Below, piece after piece: positions 6,642 through 13,817 of a DNA stretch of 14,322 bases. The notes beneath the pieces were generated by a model. The model was not told the origin of the DNA, made no database searches, and was given only the letters and a program-made list of their open reading frames with translations. Source of the DNA: Chloroflexota bacterium (GTDB lineage: Bacteria; Chloroflexota; Anaerolineae; Anaerolineales; Anaerolineaceae); the NCBI GenBank assembly GCA_012797215.1, contig JAAZPN010000064.1, forward strand, positions 1 through 14,322, written 5' to 3'. The first letter of the stretch is position 1. Each line of letters starts with the position of its first letter. The position numbers and the translations under genes are program-made.

Positions 6642-7408
6642 AATTTTATAAAGGGAATAGCCGCGATTAGACCGAAGCCAACGACCACAATCAAAACGGC
6701 TATCCACAGATCGCTTTTTTGACGGGTGTCTTGTACGCGCGGCGCGTCCTGTCCAAACTGCAGTTCCCACTTTGGGCCAGCCAGAAAAGCGAACAAACCG
6801 CCGGCAATGGCTCCGCCCAAATGCCCAAAATTGTCAATGTTTGAGCCGGGGGTCAGCCCAATAGCGATATTCAAGAAGAATATAAAAACAAGATTGTTTA
6901 GCATTAGTCGGGCGCGCGGGCCAAAAAACTGTTTGTTCTGAAGAATCAACAAAAACTCCGCCGCGAGTAATCCGAAAATCGCCGTGGATGAACCCAGCGA
7001 GTTGTAACGGGAAAGGACAAACGAGAGTACGTTGCCCCCAAAGCCCGCCACCAGAAATAGCACCAAAAAGCGCCCATGCCCATAGATGCCTTCCAACTGT
7101 CTGCCAAGTATCCAGAGGGCGTACAAGTTCAAACCGACATGCAGGATTGATCCGTGCAGTAAAACTGGCGTGATAAAGCGCCAGAACTGCCCGGCCAAGA
7201 TCGCGTTTTGGCTTTTACTGAGCAGCGCGGCCAGAAGATCGAAACCCAAAAATTGCGTGAAAAGCATCTGGCCGATATAAAAAAGCGCGATGATTCCCAT
7301 CAAAACATAGGTCACGACAGGCTGATTCAAGGGCAGCGCTAGCGCTTTGCGAGCCTGCGCGTTTGGTTCTGGCGCGGGCTGGTTTTCAAGCGGTGGTTGT
7401 TCGCTCAC
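6638..7408 (-). CDS. Rhomboid-family intramembrane serine protease
   Basis: A 256-residue polytopic membrane protease that would cut transmembrane substrates inside the bilayer. The polar, Pro/Gln-rich first 28 residues are probably cytoplasmic. About six or seven hydrophobic segments follow. The catalytic dyad is present: S141 in LGSSTAIFG (the usual form is G-x-S-x) and H196 in NFGHLGGAIAGG. The oxyanion-hole and structural residues H85, H90 and N94 (HGSILHVGLN) are also there, so the protein should be active and not a dead homologue. A charged tail (215-230) precedes a last hydrophobic helix. The GTG start overlaps the gmk stop as GTGA, so translation is probably coupled to guanylate kinase. 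The natural substrate is unknown. The 3' end overlaps the convergent HAD gene by 4 nt, leaving no room for a terminator. Confidence 0.93.
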   Translation of the reverse strand: MSEQPPLENQPAPEPNAQARKALALPLNQPVVTYVLMGIIALFYIGQMLFTQFLGFDLLAALLSKSQNAILAGQFWRFITPVLLHGSILHVGLNLYALWILGRQLEGIYGHGRFLVLFLVAGFGGNVLSFVLSRYNSLGSSTAIFGLLAAEFLLILQNKQFFGPRARLMLNNLVFIFFLNIAIGLTPGSNIDNFGHLGGAIAGGLFAFLAGPKWELQFGQDAPRVQDTRQKSDLWIAVLIVVVGFGLIAAIPFIKF

Positions 7409-8031
7409 AGGCAGACCTGCCTCGGGTGAACGCGGTGATGTTCAGCTGAAATGATTTTTTGAATTGTCTCCACTGTGGCCGCAAGTTGACAGTCAGAGTT
7501 CACCACGATGTAATCAAAGGCATCCAATTTTTCATATTCCTGCTCAGCGGTCTGAATGCGCAGAGCGAATTCCTCAGGGGATTCACTACAGCGACCAGCC
7601 AAACGCGCAATCCATTCCTCGCGTGAGTTGGCAGTCAGAAAGATAAGCACCGCCTCAGGGCACAAACCACGGATGGTCATCGCGCCTTGTACATCCAGCC
7701 GCATAATCACATCCTTACCGGATTGCAGCGCCTGTCGCACTTGCTCGCGCGGAATTCCTTTGTAATCGGAATACACGCGGGCATGCTCCAACAGTTCTCC
7801 TGAAGCAATCAATTGCTCAAATTCCTGTCGCGATACGAAGAAATAATCAACGCCGTCACGTTCTTCGGGGCGTGGTGGTCGGCTGGTCATGGTGACCACA
7901 AAGTGGGTGTTTGGATTTTCATCCCGCAGAGCCTGAACGACAGCATCCTTACCAATCCCGGAAGGACCGGAAATTACGATGAGCAGCGGCGTGAAAGGTT
8001 CTGGGCCAAAATGAAAAACAGGTGGAGTCAT
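7405..8031 (-). CDS. gmk: Guanylate kinase
   Basis: This cytoplasmic enzyme transfers phosphate from ATP to GMP, giving GDP for RNA, DNA and (p)ppGpp metabolism. The P-loop GPSGIGK is at residues 22-28. The GMP-binding segment TSRPPRPEERDGVDYFF (49-65) contains the family's S and R contacts. ELLEHARVYSDYKG (79-92) supplies the tyrosine/glycine of the nucleotide site, and the lid follows with RLDVQGA. The frame could start at ATG 8076, but that codon lies in the promoter (a TATAAT box is inside the extension). ATG at 8031 has GGAAA five nt upstream and gives 208 residues, matching the usual 207 or so. It is the first gene of a two-gene unit with the rhomboid protease, sharing a 4-nt stop/start overlap. 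Confidence 0.95.
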   Translation of the reverse strand: MTPPVFHFGPEPFTPLLIVISGPSGIGKDAVVQALRDENPNTHFVVTMTSRPPRPEERDGVDYFFVSRQEFEQLIASGELLEHARVYSDYKGIPREQVRQALQSGKDVIMRLDVQGAMTIRGLCPEAVLIFLTANSREEWIARLAGRCSESPEEFALRIQTAEQEYEKLDAFDYIVVNSDCQLAATVETIQKIISAEHHRVHPRQVCL

Positions 8032-8064
8032 AAAGTTTCCAGTATTCCGCAAATTTGTGCCTTG

Positions 8065-8092
8065 ATTATAAGCCATCTAGCCTGAATGCAAA
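8065..8092 (-). promoter_or_regulatory. Promoter of gmk-rhomboid
   Basis: On the minus strand TTTGCA (8087-8092, 4 of 6 bases) and TATAAT (8065-8070) are separated by 16 nt. Transcription would start near 8058, about 27 nt ahead of the gmk ATG at 8031. This argues against the longer reading frame. Confidence 0.6.
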
Positions 8093-8314
8093 ACCAATAG
8101 CCCTGAAGATGAACCTGCTCGGATTTGGTATTTCAATAAATTAGCGTTAAACTAAGATAAACAGGCGCGTCCGGCCTTCCTGCGTCCCTAAAAAAAACCA
8201 GTGCATCACCGCTCGCACAGCGCCCAACGCAACTGTTTATTGTTCTGGAGAGCAAATCCAAGTGCCCTTCGGTAGCAAGAGCAGCGCTTCTACTATGCGT
8301 AAAAAGGAGTTTTC
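8093..8314. other. Intergenic region upstream of the flavodoxin-like gene
   Basis: This gap of about 220 nt lies between the divergent gmk promoter and the next plus-strand gene. It has stops in all frames and no tRNA. It contains an A8 run near 8190. A possible TACTAT -10 box lies near 8292, just before the ribosome site AAAAAGGAG (8300-8308). I could not fold a convincing riboswitch or terminator by eye. Confidence 0.4.
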
Positions 8315-8986
8315 ATGAAAAAAGCAGTCGTTATCAATGGCAGCCCAAGAATGGACAAGGGCAATACCGCGGCGTTGCTCGAACCCTTTATGGAAGGGAT
8401 GCGCTCCGCTGGCGCAAATATCTCGCTCTATTATGCTGATAAGATGCGGGTACACCCATGTACCTGCGGACACATGGCCTGTTGGAATGCGCATCCGGGC
8501 GTGTGTGTATTCCATGATGAAATGGACAAGCTCCTTCTGGAACTGGCTTCTGCTGAGCTGTGTGTTTTTGGAGTGCCTGTATATATCCAGCTTCCGTCCG
8601 CGTTTCAATCAGTCTTGAATCGCATGGTGCCAATCATAGACCCCACAGCAGCCGTGTTCGTGGAGGGTAGGACTCGCGCCAAACTGAGGGGTGAATACGC
8701 GCTCAAGTGGACAGCGCTAGTGGCGGTAGGAGGCTGGTGGGAAAAAGAAAATCTGGCGCTTGTGGACCGCATCATCGCGGAATTTTCTGCTGATGCCGGC
8801 CTGCTTTACGCCGGCGCGGTTCTCAGACCGCATGCTGATGCCCTTGGAAGCGAGAGAGTAACAGAAGATAAAAAAAAGGAAATCCTGGAATCGGTAAAGC
8901 AGTGCGGGAAGGACTTGGTCGCTACCGGTAAAATGAATCCTGAGTTGCTGGAGAAAATTTCACTTCCGCTAATTCCCTGGGAATAG
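8315..8986 (+). CDS. Flavodoxin-fold NAD(P)H-dependent FMN reductase-like protein with a cysteine motif
   Basis: A 223-residue protein of the NADPH-dependent FMN reductase/iron-sulfur flavoprotein type. The N-terminus VVINGSPRMDKGNTAALL (5-22) is the phosphate loop that holds FMN. A cysteine cluster C49-x-C51-x4-C56-x7-C64 is followed by HDEMD (67-71), where relatives have DDM. This resembles the compact Fe-S motif of iron-sulfur flavoproteins, with an altered spacing (C-x-C instead of C-x2-C), so whether it binds a cluster is open. FGVPVYIQLPSAF (74-90 region) is the second flavin loop. The protein is soluble, with no signal. ATG has a strong ribosome site (AAGGAG) and appears monocistronic. 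It converges with the next gene, with only 7 nt between them. The role is probably electron transfer or quinone/oxidant reduction; the substrate is unknown. Confidence 0.82.
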   Translation: MKKAVVINGSPRMDKGNTAALLEPFMEGMRSAGANISLYYADKMRVHPCTCGHMACWNAHPGVCVFHDEMDKLLLELASAELCVFGVPVYIQLPSAFQSVLNRMVPIIDPTAAVFVEGRTRAKLRGEYALKWTALVAVGGWWEKENLALVDRIIAEFSADAGLLYAGAVLRPHADALGSERVTEDKKKEILESVKQCGKDLVATGKMNPELLEKISLPLIPWE

Positions 8987-8993
8987 TCAGGCG

Positions 8994-10286
8994 TTAAGGC
9001 TGCGTCCGCAGCATGCCTTGCAAAGCTTCAAAAGAACGCACTCCGCGGATGGCAGTGATGAAAGTTTTGAGGTTCGGGCTGCGCGCCCACAGTCTGCGCA
9101 CTGTAGGGCCCACCGGGTCACTGCCGGCAGCTCCCCCGCCCGGTTGGTCATTGTAGGAGCCATAAAACGCGAAATAAGCCTGGTTCAACTTGCGTATTCC
9201 ATAACCTTGCTCCCAAAAGAACTGCCGGCGGGATTCCATGTAAGCTTCGGCTTCATCTACTTTTCCAGCCTCGAGAAGTTCATCCACGCGCACGCGGGTC
9301 TTGCGCATCTCAGCCCGGAAATTGAATTCCGCGGGGTTCGCCGGATTTTGTTCAGGCAGCCGTGAACGTGACCTTGGTCCCGCTATGGGCAGCGCATAAT
9401 CCGGAAAATCTCGCCCGATTAATGCGCGGCTGATTTCCTCTCCAGCCAGGTTGGCGACCGTCTCATTGATGGTTCTCATCTGCGGGTTCGAGTCGTAACG
9501 GATGCCCAAAGGAGTAAAGGTCAGATAGTTGTGAATCCATTCGTGCGCCACGGTTTCTGCCAACCAATTGAAATTGGTAGTCCGCATGACCATTGTTGGG
9601 TAAGCGCCCAACCCGCCAATTGGCTCAACCAGCGCGGAATATGCGTATTTGCTGTAAATTCCATCCTCAACTGCTTCTTTTTGGAGCGTATCCAGACCCG
9701 CGATGAGATTGGTGGAAAAGACTGTCCGTATTTCATTCCTGGGTGAGACAATCAAGTTCAGGGGCAAATCTGTCACCTGATAGAGCACGGGCGGCAGTAC
9801 CTGCCCGCCCACTCCAAAACCAAGCGCAGCCAGGATGCTTTCAGTCTGGGATTGAAGCACTGCTTCAGTCAAAGGAGCGAGGGCTGCTAATCTCTGTTTG
9901 GCGGCGCTTAGCTCCTGGCGAGTTTTGGAGATTTGTTCCTGGCGGTCGGCAAGTTCAGGTTGAGCGACTGCCTGGTCCAGGCGCGCGTTCCAGACTGCGG
10001 TTGTGTTCACTTGTTCCAGATAGGTTTTGACCAGGGCATTTTGCTGAACAGGATTCAGGAATCTTTCAGCTCTCAGCGCCGCGGAAACCGCTTTCTGGAA
10101 CAGGGCTTGGGTGGTCCATTCCGTAAAGTCGAACTCAAGCGCGCGGCTGAATTCGCGCATTCCCTGAATAGGGTTCCAGACCGCGGCGGATGAAGCTGAA
10201 AGAGCTAGCAGCAACAGCCCAAGGATAAGCGTTAGCCGGAAGGCAGCGCCAGTAGGATTGATTGCATACCGAGATTCCACCAGCAC
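8994..10286 (-). CDS. Uncharacterised membrane-anchored HExxH (gluzincin-like) protein
   Basis: I do not recognise a named family. The 430-residue protein has a short N-terminus, one hydrophobic segment (about 17-37) that is a signal anchor or signal peptide, and a long helical, charged middle part. Residues about 105-150 look like a coiled coil. A zinc-peptidase core follows: HEWIH at 248-252, and NE at 274-275, 22 residues after the second histidine. That is the HExxH...E layout of gluzincins. An EAxAY helix and Trp/Tyr-rich segment (about 340-380), including NQAYFAFYGSYNDQPGGGA, follow and look conserved and structured. It is probably an outward-facing metallopeptidase, but activity is inferred only from the motif. 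GTG at 10286 gives the frame; another GTG lies two codons later and no ribosome site is evident. It is divergent from the DinB-like gene and appears to be alone. Confidence 0.78.
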   Translation of the reverse strand: MLVESRYAINPTGAAFRLTLILGLLLLALSASSAAVWNPIQGMREFSRALEFDFTEWTTQALFQKAVSAALRAERFLNPVQQNALVKTYLEQVNTTAVWNARLDQAVAQPELADRQEQISKTRQELSAAKQRLAALAPLTEAVLQSQTESILAALGFGVGGQVLPPVLYQVTDLPLNLIVSPRNEIRTVFSTNLIAGLDTLQKEAVEDGIYSKYAYSALVEPIGGLGAYPTMVMRTTNFNWLAETVAHEWIHNYLTFTPLGIRYDSNPQMRTINETVANLAGEEISRALIGRDFPDYALPIAGPRSRSRLPEQNPANPAEFNFRAEMRKTRVRVDELLEAGKVDEAEAYMESRRQFFWEQGYGIRKLNQAYFAFYGSYNDQPGGGAAGSDPVGPTVRRLWARSPNLKTFITAIRGVRSFEALQGMLRTQP

Positions 10287-10356
10287 ATTTTAACATGTTG
10301 GCGCAGAGACACTGCCGCAAGCTTTTACTTCCGTTTTATTGGCACCTTGATAACTG

Positions 10357-10362
10357 TATAAT
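10357..10362 (+). promoter_or_regulatory. -10 box upstream of the DinB-like gene
   Basis: TATAAT, preceded by TG, lies 24 nt before the preferred ATG (10387). A GTG in the same frame at 10369 would coincide with the predicted transcription start, so a leaderless start there is an alternative. No clear -35 box. Confidence 0.6.
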
Positions 10363-10386
10363 CCACCCGTGAAGGCGAGAATCAAT

Positions 10387-10848
10387 ATGAACAAAGTGGA
10401 ATTCATGAAACTATTGGAGGCAAGATGGCAAGAGCTTACAGCATCCACAGACGGGCTTGAGCCTTACCAAATGCTTATCCCCGGGGTGGTTGGCACCTGG
10501 TCAGTGAAGGACATCCTTGGCCACGTGACCAGCTGGGAGCAGGAAACCCTTTCCACGCTCCCGGAAATCCTGGCCGGAAAACCTGCGCCAGTTTATTCTC
10601 AGATATATGGCAGCATCGACACCTTCAACGCTTACATGGTTATGGCAAGAAACCGCCAGACCCTGGAAGAAATCCTGGCAAACCTTGAGAAGGTCCACGG
10701 CAGGCTGCTGCGTTTTTTGGAAGAAGCGGACCCCACCCAGTTTTTGGAAGAAACCCCATTTCTAATTCGGCTGAGTATGGATACTACCGAACATTACCCG
10801 GAGCACGCTGAGGCCATCCGAGCCTGGCGCGCCCGGAGAGGACTGTAA
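10387..10848 (+). CDS. DinB-like four-helix-bundle protein
   Basis: A 153-residue soluble protein of the DinB/YfiT superfamily, four-helix bundles that often bind a divalent metal and include thiol-dependent transferases. The hallmark GTWSVKDILGHVTSWEQE (36-53) carries H46. The last helix TTEHYPEHAEAIRAW (133-147) carries H136 and H140, so the expected His triad is present. The start is uncertain: ATG at 10387 gives the usual N-terminus NKVEFMKLLEARW, while GTG at 10369 adds six residues. It is followed after 3 nt by the DUF1801 gene and is probably co-transcribed with it. Substrate and thiol cofactor are unknown; stress or detoxification roles are common in the superfamily but not shown here. 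Confidence 0.8.
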   Translation: MNKVEFMKLLEARWQELTASTDGLEPYQMLIPGVVGTWSVKDILGHVTSWEQETLSTLPEILAGKPAPVYSQIYGSIDTFNAYMVMARNRQTLEEILANLEKVHGRLLRFLEEADPTQFLEETPFLIRLSMDTTEHYPEHAEAIRAWRARRGL

Positions 10849-10851
10849 CCC

Positions 10852-11226
10852 TTGAAGCAGACGCAGGCTTTTCCCCGTACGATTTCTGAATACATTGCCT
10901 CTTTCCCGGAGGAGAAGCAAAGCCTGTTAAATGCGCTTGCTAACAGCATCCGCGCGGCTGCGCCAGGCGCGCAGGAGAAGATTTCTTACGGCATGCCAGC
11001 ATTTTTCCTGGATGGCATACTGGTTTATTTCGCCCTTCAGTCCCGCCACATCGGCTTTTACCCAACACCCGAGGCTATCTCTTTCTTTGCTGATGATTTG
11101 CGGATTTACAAGACTTCCAAGGGAGCCGTGCAGTTTCCGTTGGACAAACCCCTGCCGCTCGAACTGGTACAGAAGATTGTCCTGCACAGGATAGAAACTA
11201 ACCGGCACGCGAAGGCTGGGGCTTAA
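10852..11226 (+). CDS. DUF1801 (YdhG/Fra-like) protein
   Basis: A 124-residue soluble protein of the DUF1801 family. Its fold resembles frataxin-like/YdhG proteins, and one Bacillus member (Fra) has been described as an iron chaperone. Signature segments are EKISYGMPAF (42-51), HIGFYPTPEAI (66-76) and IYKTSKGAVQFPLDKPLP (85-102), all complete. The start is TTG at 10852, with GGAGAGGA (10835-10842) upstream inside the end of the DinB-like gene. The two genes are therefore likely translated from one message. Whether this copy handles iron cannot be judged from sequence. Confidence 0.87.
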   Translation: MKQTQAFPRTISEYIASFPEEKQSLLNALANSIRAAAPGAQEKISYGMPAFFLDGILVYFALQSRHIGFYPTPEAISFFADDLRIYKTSKGAVQFPLDKPLPLELVQKIVLHRIETNRHAKAGA

Positions 11227-11268
11227 TTAAAGTCAATTCAGTCCTAATTTTCCCGCGGAGACCTGATG

Positions 11269-11274
11269 TATAAT
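11269..11274 (+). promoter_or_regulatory. -10 box of the anchored metallopeptidase gene
   Basis: TGTATAAT ends 41 nt before the GTG start at 11316. The ribosome site AGGGAG (11304-11309) follows at a six-nt spacing. No strong -35 at the usual distance. Confidence 0.6.
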
Positions 11275-11315
11275 TTTCCACAGGGTGCCGTTTGGCATAC
11301 GATAGGGAGTAACTT

Positions 11316-13343
11316 GTGAAAAAACTTTCCACTAATTCCATAATTATCATTGTGATAATCTTACTCGCGCTCCTTTGCGCGTGCGCTGCATGTCTTTTCG
11401 CCATCACTGGCGGCGCGCTGCTGAATCGCTGGGGAATAGACATTCAATCTAATCTGCCAACCCAAGCACTATCGACGGAAGAGACACCCGCTGCGGAAAA
11501 CCTGGAGCAAGCTCTGCAAGAAGGCTTGAGCCAGGCAGAATTTTCTACTGCACTGGAAAACCTGAATTCGCTCCTGGCGGAAGTTGTTCCAGTTAATGAT
11601 CCGGTGGACTTGGCGGAGCGGCTGGGTGGAAAAGTGGATGTGCCTTCCACGCTGCCAGACCTGAACGCCCCATATGAAGTTGGCGACCGCAAGCTTTTCT
11701 GGGTCACTAATACCGATTCGAACGAGAACTTTCAGGTGGAAGCAGTTTTACGCTTTCTTGGGGATAATATTTACTTCTGGATCGAAGACGGCGTGGATTA
11801 CCGTGAGTCAGATTTAATGCGTCTGGCGGAGACATTTGACCAGGAAATTATTCCCACTAACCGTGAATTCTTCGGAATGGAATGGAACCCGGGTGTTGAT
11901 AATGACCCGCGCTTTTATGTGCTTTATGCTGGCGGCTTAGGCTCCTCCATCGCCGGGTACTTCTCTTCAGCGGATGAAGTTCACCCAGAAGCCCATCCAT
12001 ATTCCAATGCCCATGAGATGTTCCTGATGAACTCTGATACTGTGCAGCTTTGGGAGGATTACATCTATGGAACCATGGCGCATGAGTTCCAGCACATGAT
12101 CCACTGGTATCAAGACCGCAACGAAGAAACCTGGGTTAATGAAGGCTTTTCCATGCTGGCTGAGCATGTGAACGAATTCGACGCGGGCGGTTTTGATTAC
12201 GATTATCTGCTAAACCCGGATTTGCAGCTCACCGATTGGGGCGGCGATACCGGCGAGAATGGTCCCCACTACGGCGCTTCCTACCTCTTCATGACCTACT
12301 TCTTAGATCGTTTTGGGGAAGATGCCACCAAGGCCTTGGTCGCGCATAAAGAGAATGGTCTGGTCAGCCTTGAATCAGTGATGCGAGAATTGAGCTTAAT
12401 CAACCCCAGCAGCAGCGCTATCTATACAGCTGACGAGGTTTTCATGGATTGGGCAGTAACCAACTACCTTCTTGACCCGAGCCTGGAAAACGGGCGTTAT
12501 GATTACCAAAGTTATTCTCCTTCCCGCGCGCGTGCCAGTCGCAGCTTCAGTTCCTGCCCCGCCTCTGCTGTGACGGATGTCAACCAATATGGCGTTGATT
12601 ACATTGAGATTAGCTGCCCGGGCACGTACAACCTGAACTTTCAGGGGACTACGGCGGTCAATATCTTGCCGTTGGATGAAAACCACAACAACACCTTTTT
12701 TTGGTCCAATCTTGGCGATGAATCTAACATGTCTCTTCAGCATACCTTTGACCTGAGCTCCGTGAGCGGCAGCGCTGAACTGACTTTCCGCACATGGTAT
12801 GACCTGGAAAAGGATTATGACTACGTCTTTATCAGCGCTTCCACGGATGGAATAAACTGGCAAATTTTAAACTCGCGCACATGCACAAGCAACAATCCCT
12901 CCGGCAATTCCTACGGATGCGGATGGAATGGCAATTCCAAGGGCTGGATCATGGAAAGCGTAGACCTTTCGCGTTATGTCGGGGCTCTTGTGACTGTCCG
13001 CTTCGATTATGTCACGGACGCGGCCGTAAACGGCAAAGGAATGGCGCTTGACGATTTCCGCCTGGACGCCATTGACTACTCCTCTGACCTGGAAAAAGAC
13101 GGAGGCGGTTGGCAAAATGCCGGCTTTGTGCGCCTTGGCAACACCCTCCCGCAAACCTACGCCTTGCGGTTGATAAAAACCGGCAGCAATCCGAGCGTCG
13201 AGACAATTGTTCTGGACGAGAACAACCGCGCCGAGCTGAGTTTCACCATCGGCGGAGATGTAAAAAGCGTCGTGCTTGTTATTGCAGGCACCACGCCCAT
13301 CACCCGGGAAAAAGCGATATACGAAGTTCAACTGGAAAAATAA
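11316..13343 (+). CDS. Membrane-anchored M30/M6-like zinc metallopeptidase
   Basis: A 675-residue surface protein. The hydrophobic N-terminus (about 8-33, with cysteines at 21, 23 and 26) is a signal anchor. An acidic stalk (about 40-110) precedes the peptidase domain. The zinc motif is HEFQHMIHW (256-264) with the third ligand E276 in TWVNEGFSMLAE; this is close to the hyicolysin (M30) and immune-inhibitor-A (M6) style. The segment from about 458 to 595 is a jelly-roll beta-sandwich, including LTFRTWYDLEKDYDYVFI, ASTDGINWQ and GMALDDFRLD, as in the MAM-like tail of immune inhibitor A proteins. A last small beta domain ends near 675. Paired cysteines in the tail suggest disulfides. GTG has a good ribosome site (AGGGAG). 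It probably degrades external protein. The gene is single, with its own promoter and a terminator shared with the STAS gene. Confidence 0.88.
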   Translation: MKKLSTNSIIIIVIILLALLCACAACLFAITGGALLNRWGIDIQSNLPTQALSTEETPAAENLEQALQEGLSQAEFSTALENLNSLLAEVVPVNDPVDLAERLGGKVDVPSTLPDLNAPYEVGDRKLFWVTNTDSNENFQVEAVLRFLGDNIYFWIEDGVDYRESDLMRLAETFDQEIIPTNREFFGMEWNPGVDNDPRFYVLYAGGLGSSIAGYFSSADEVHPEAHPYSNAHEMFLMNSDTVQLWEDYIYGTMAHEFQHMIHWYQDRNEETWVNEGFSMLAEHVNEFDAGGFDYDYLLNPDLQLTDWGGDTGENGPHYGASYLFMTYFLDRFGEDATKALVAHKENGLVSLESVMRELSLINPSSSAIYTADEVFMDWAVTNYLLDPSLENGRYDYQSYSPSRARASRSFSSCPASAVTDVNQYGVDYIEISCPGTYNLNFQGTTAVNILPLDENHNNTFFWSNLGDESNMSLQHTFDLSSVSGSAELTFRTWYDLEKDYDYVFISASTDGINWQILNSRTCTSNNPSGNSYGCGWNGNSKGWIMESVDLSRYVGALVTVRFDYVTDAAVNGKGMALDDFRLDAIDYSSDLEKDGGGWQNAGFVRLGNTLPQTYALRLIKTGSNPSVETIVLDENNRAELSFTIGGDVKSVVLVIAGTTPITREKAIYEVQLEK

Positions 13344-13376
13344 AAGGCTGGCGCAAAGACCAGCCTGAACGTTTTG
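13335..13376. terminator. Intrinsic terminator between metallopeptidase and STAS genes
   Basis: AGGCTGG (13345-13351) and CCAGCCT (13360-13366) form a 7-bp stem with an 8-nt loop. On the minus strand the stem is followed by TTTTATTTTT (good terminator for the STAS gene); on the plus strand only by GAACGTTTTG, which is weaker. Confidence 0.75.
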
Positions 13377-13393
13377 TAACTTAATTGTCGGGA

Positions 13394-13723
13394 TTAAAGG
13401 TTTCCCAACGCTTCCACCATGTTTGGATAAACTGTGAAGTACTGCAGGATACCGATTAAGTCCATCGAATCCCGCACATTTTCGTTAAGCGACACCAACA
13501 CAAGGTCCGCGCGCTTTTTCTTGAGTTCCTTCTGTACACGGATGATGGACCACCACCCCGCGCTGGATACGAAGTTTATCTCGGACATATCCAAAACGAT
13601 ATCCTTGTCAGCAGGGATGAGGTTGGTTAAAACTTTCTCTAGCTCTCCAGCAGTGGCGCTGTCATAACGCCCGACTGCTTTTACTACGACACAGCGTTTG
13701 TAATCCGTTTTTGTGAATTCCAT
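13394..13723 (-). CDS. STAS-domain protein (anti-sigma factor antagonist-like)
   Basis: A single STAS domain of 109 residues, as in RsbV/SpoIIAA-type proteins that bind and release anti-sigma factors or signalling kinases. The family core IVLDMSEINFVSSAGWW (42-58) contains the serine (S54, aligned with the phosphorylated Ser of RsbV) before A-G. Strands 1-2 (VVVKAVGRYD, 12-21) and the C-terminal helix are complete. AGAGGA lies in front of ATG 13723 at good spacing. No partner kinase, phosphatase or sigma factor gene is nearby, so the target is unknown. The W57-W58 pair replaces the usual small residues after SxG. It is divergent from miaB and ends at a terminator. Confidence 0.87.
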   Translation of the reverse strand: MEFTKTDYKRCVVVKAVGRYDSATAGELEKVLTNLIPADKDIVLDMSEINFVSSAGWWSIIRVQKELKKKRADLVLVSLNENVRDSMDLIGILQYFTVYPNMVEALGNL

Positions 13724-13764
13724 GACATTCCTCTGATTCTGTAATAACCACGATCGACAATAAG

Positions 13765-13770
13765 ATTATA
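13765..13770 (-). promoter_or_regulatory. -10 box of the STAS gene
   Basis: TATAAT on the minus strand lies about 41 nt before the ATG. A run of nine A (minus strand, 13785-13793) lies upstream and could act as an UP-type element in place of a good -35. Confidence 0.5.
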
Positions 13771-13803
13771 ACATCTTTAAGTACGTTTTTTTTTGTGAAC
13801 CTG

Positions 13804-13809
13804 TATAAT
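13804..13809 (+). promoter_or_regulatory. -10 box of miaB, probably leaderless
   Basis: CTG-TATAAT ends only 8 nt before the ATG at 13818. With the usual spacing, transcription would begin at about 13815-13818, leaving a leader of 0-3 nt. Confidence 0.6.
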
Positions 13810-13817
13810 AGGCAGCT

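Noticed and set aside
8032..8076. N-terminal extension of gmk to ATG 8076
   Set aside because: It includes the TATAAT box of the promoter. ATG 8031 has a ribosome site and gives the normal length.
8093..8314. Riboswitch or structured leader ahead of the flavodoxin-like gene
   Set aside because: I looked for paired stems and a terminator but found no convincing conserved fold; the region is left as plain intergenic DNA.
12396..13331. Two long minus-strand open frames (about 155 codons each, same frame)
   Set aside because: They run in the codon-aligned antisense frame of the metallopeptidase gene, whose zinc motif and jelly-roll domain are clear.
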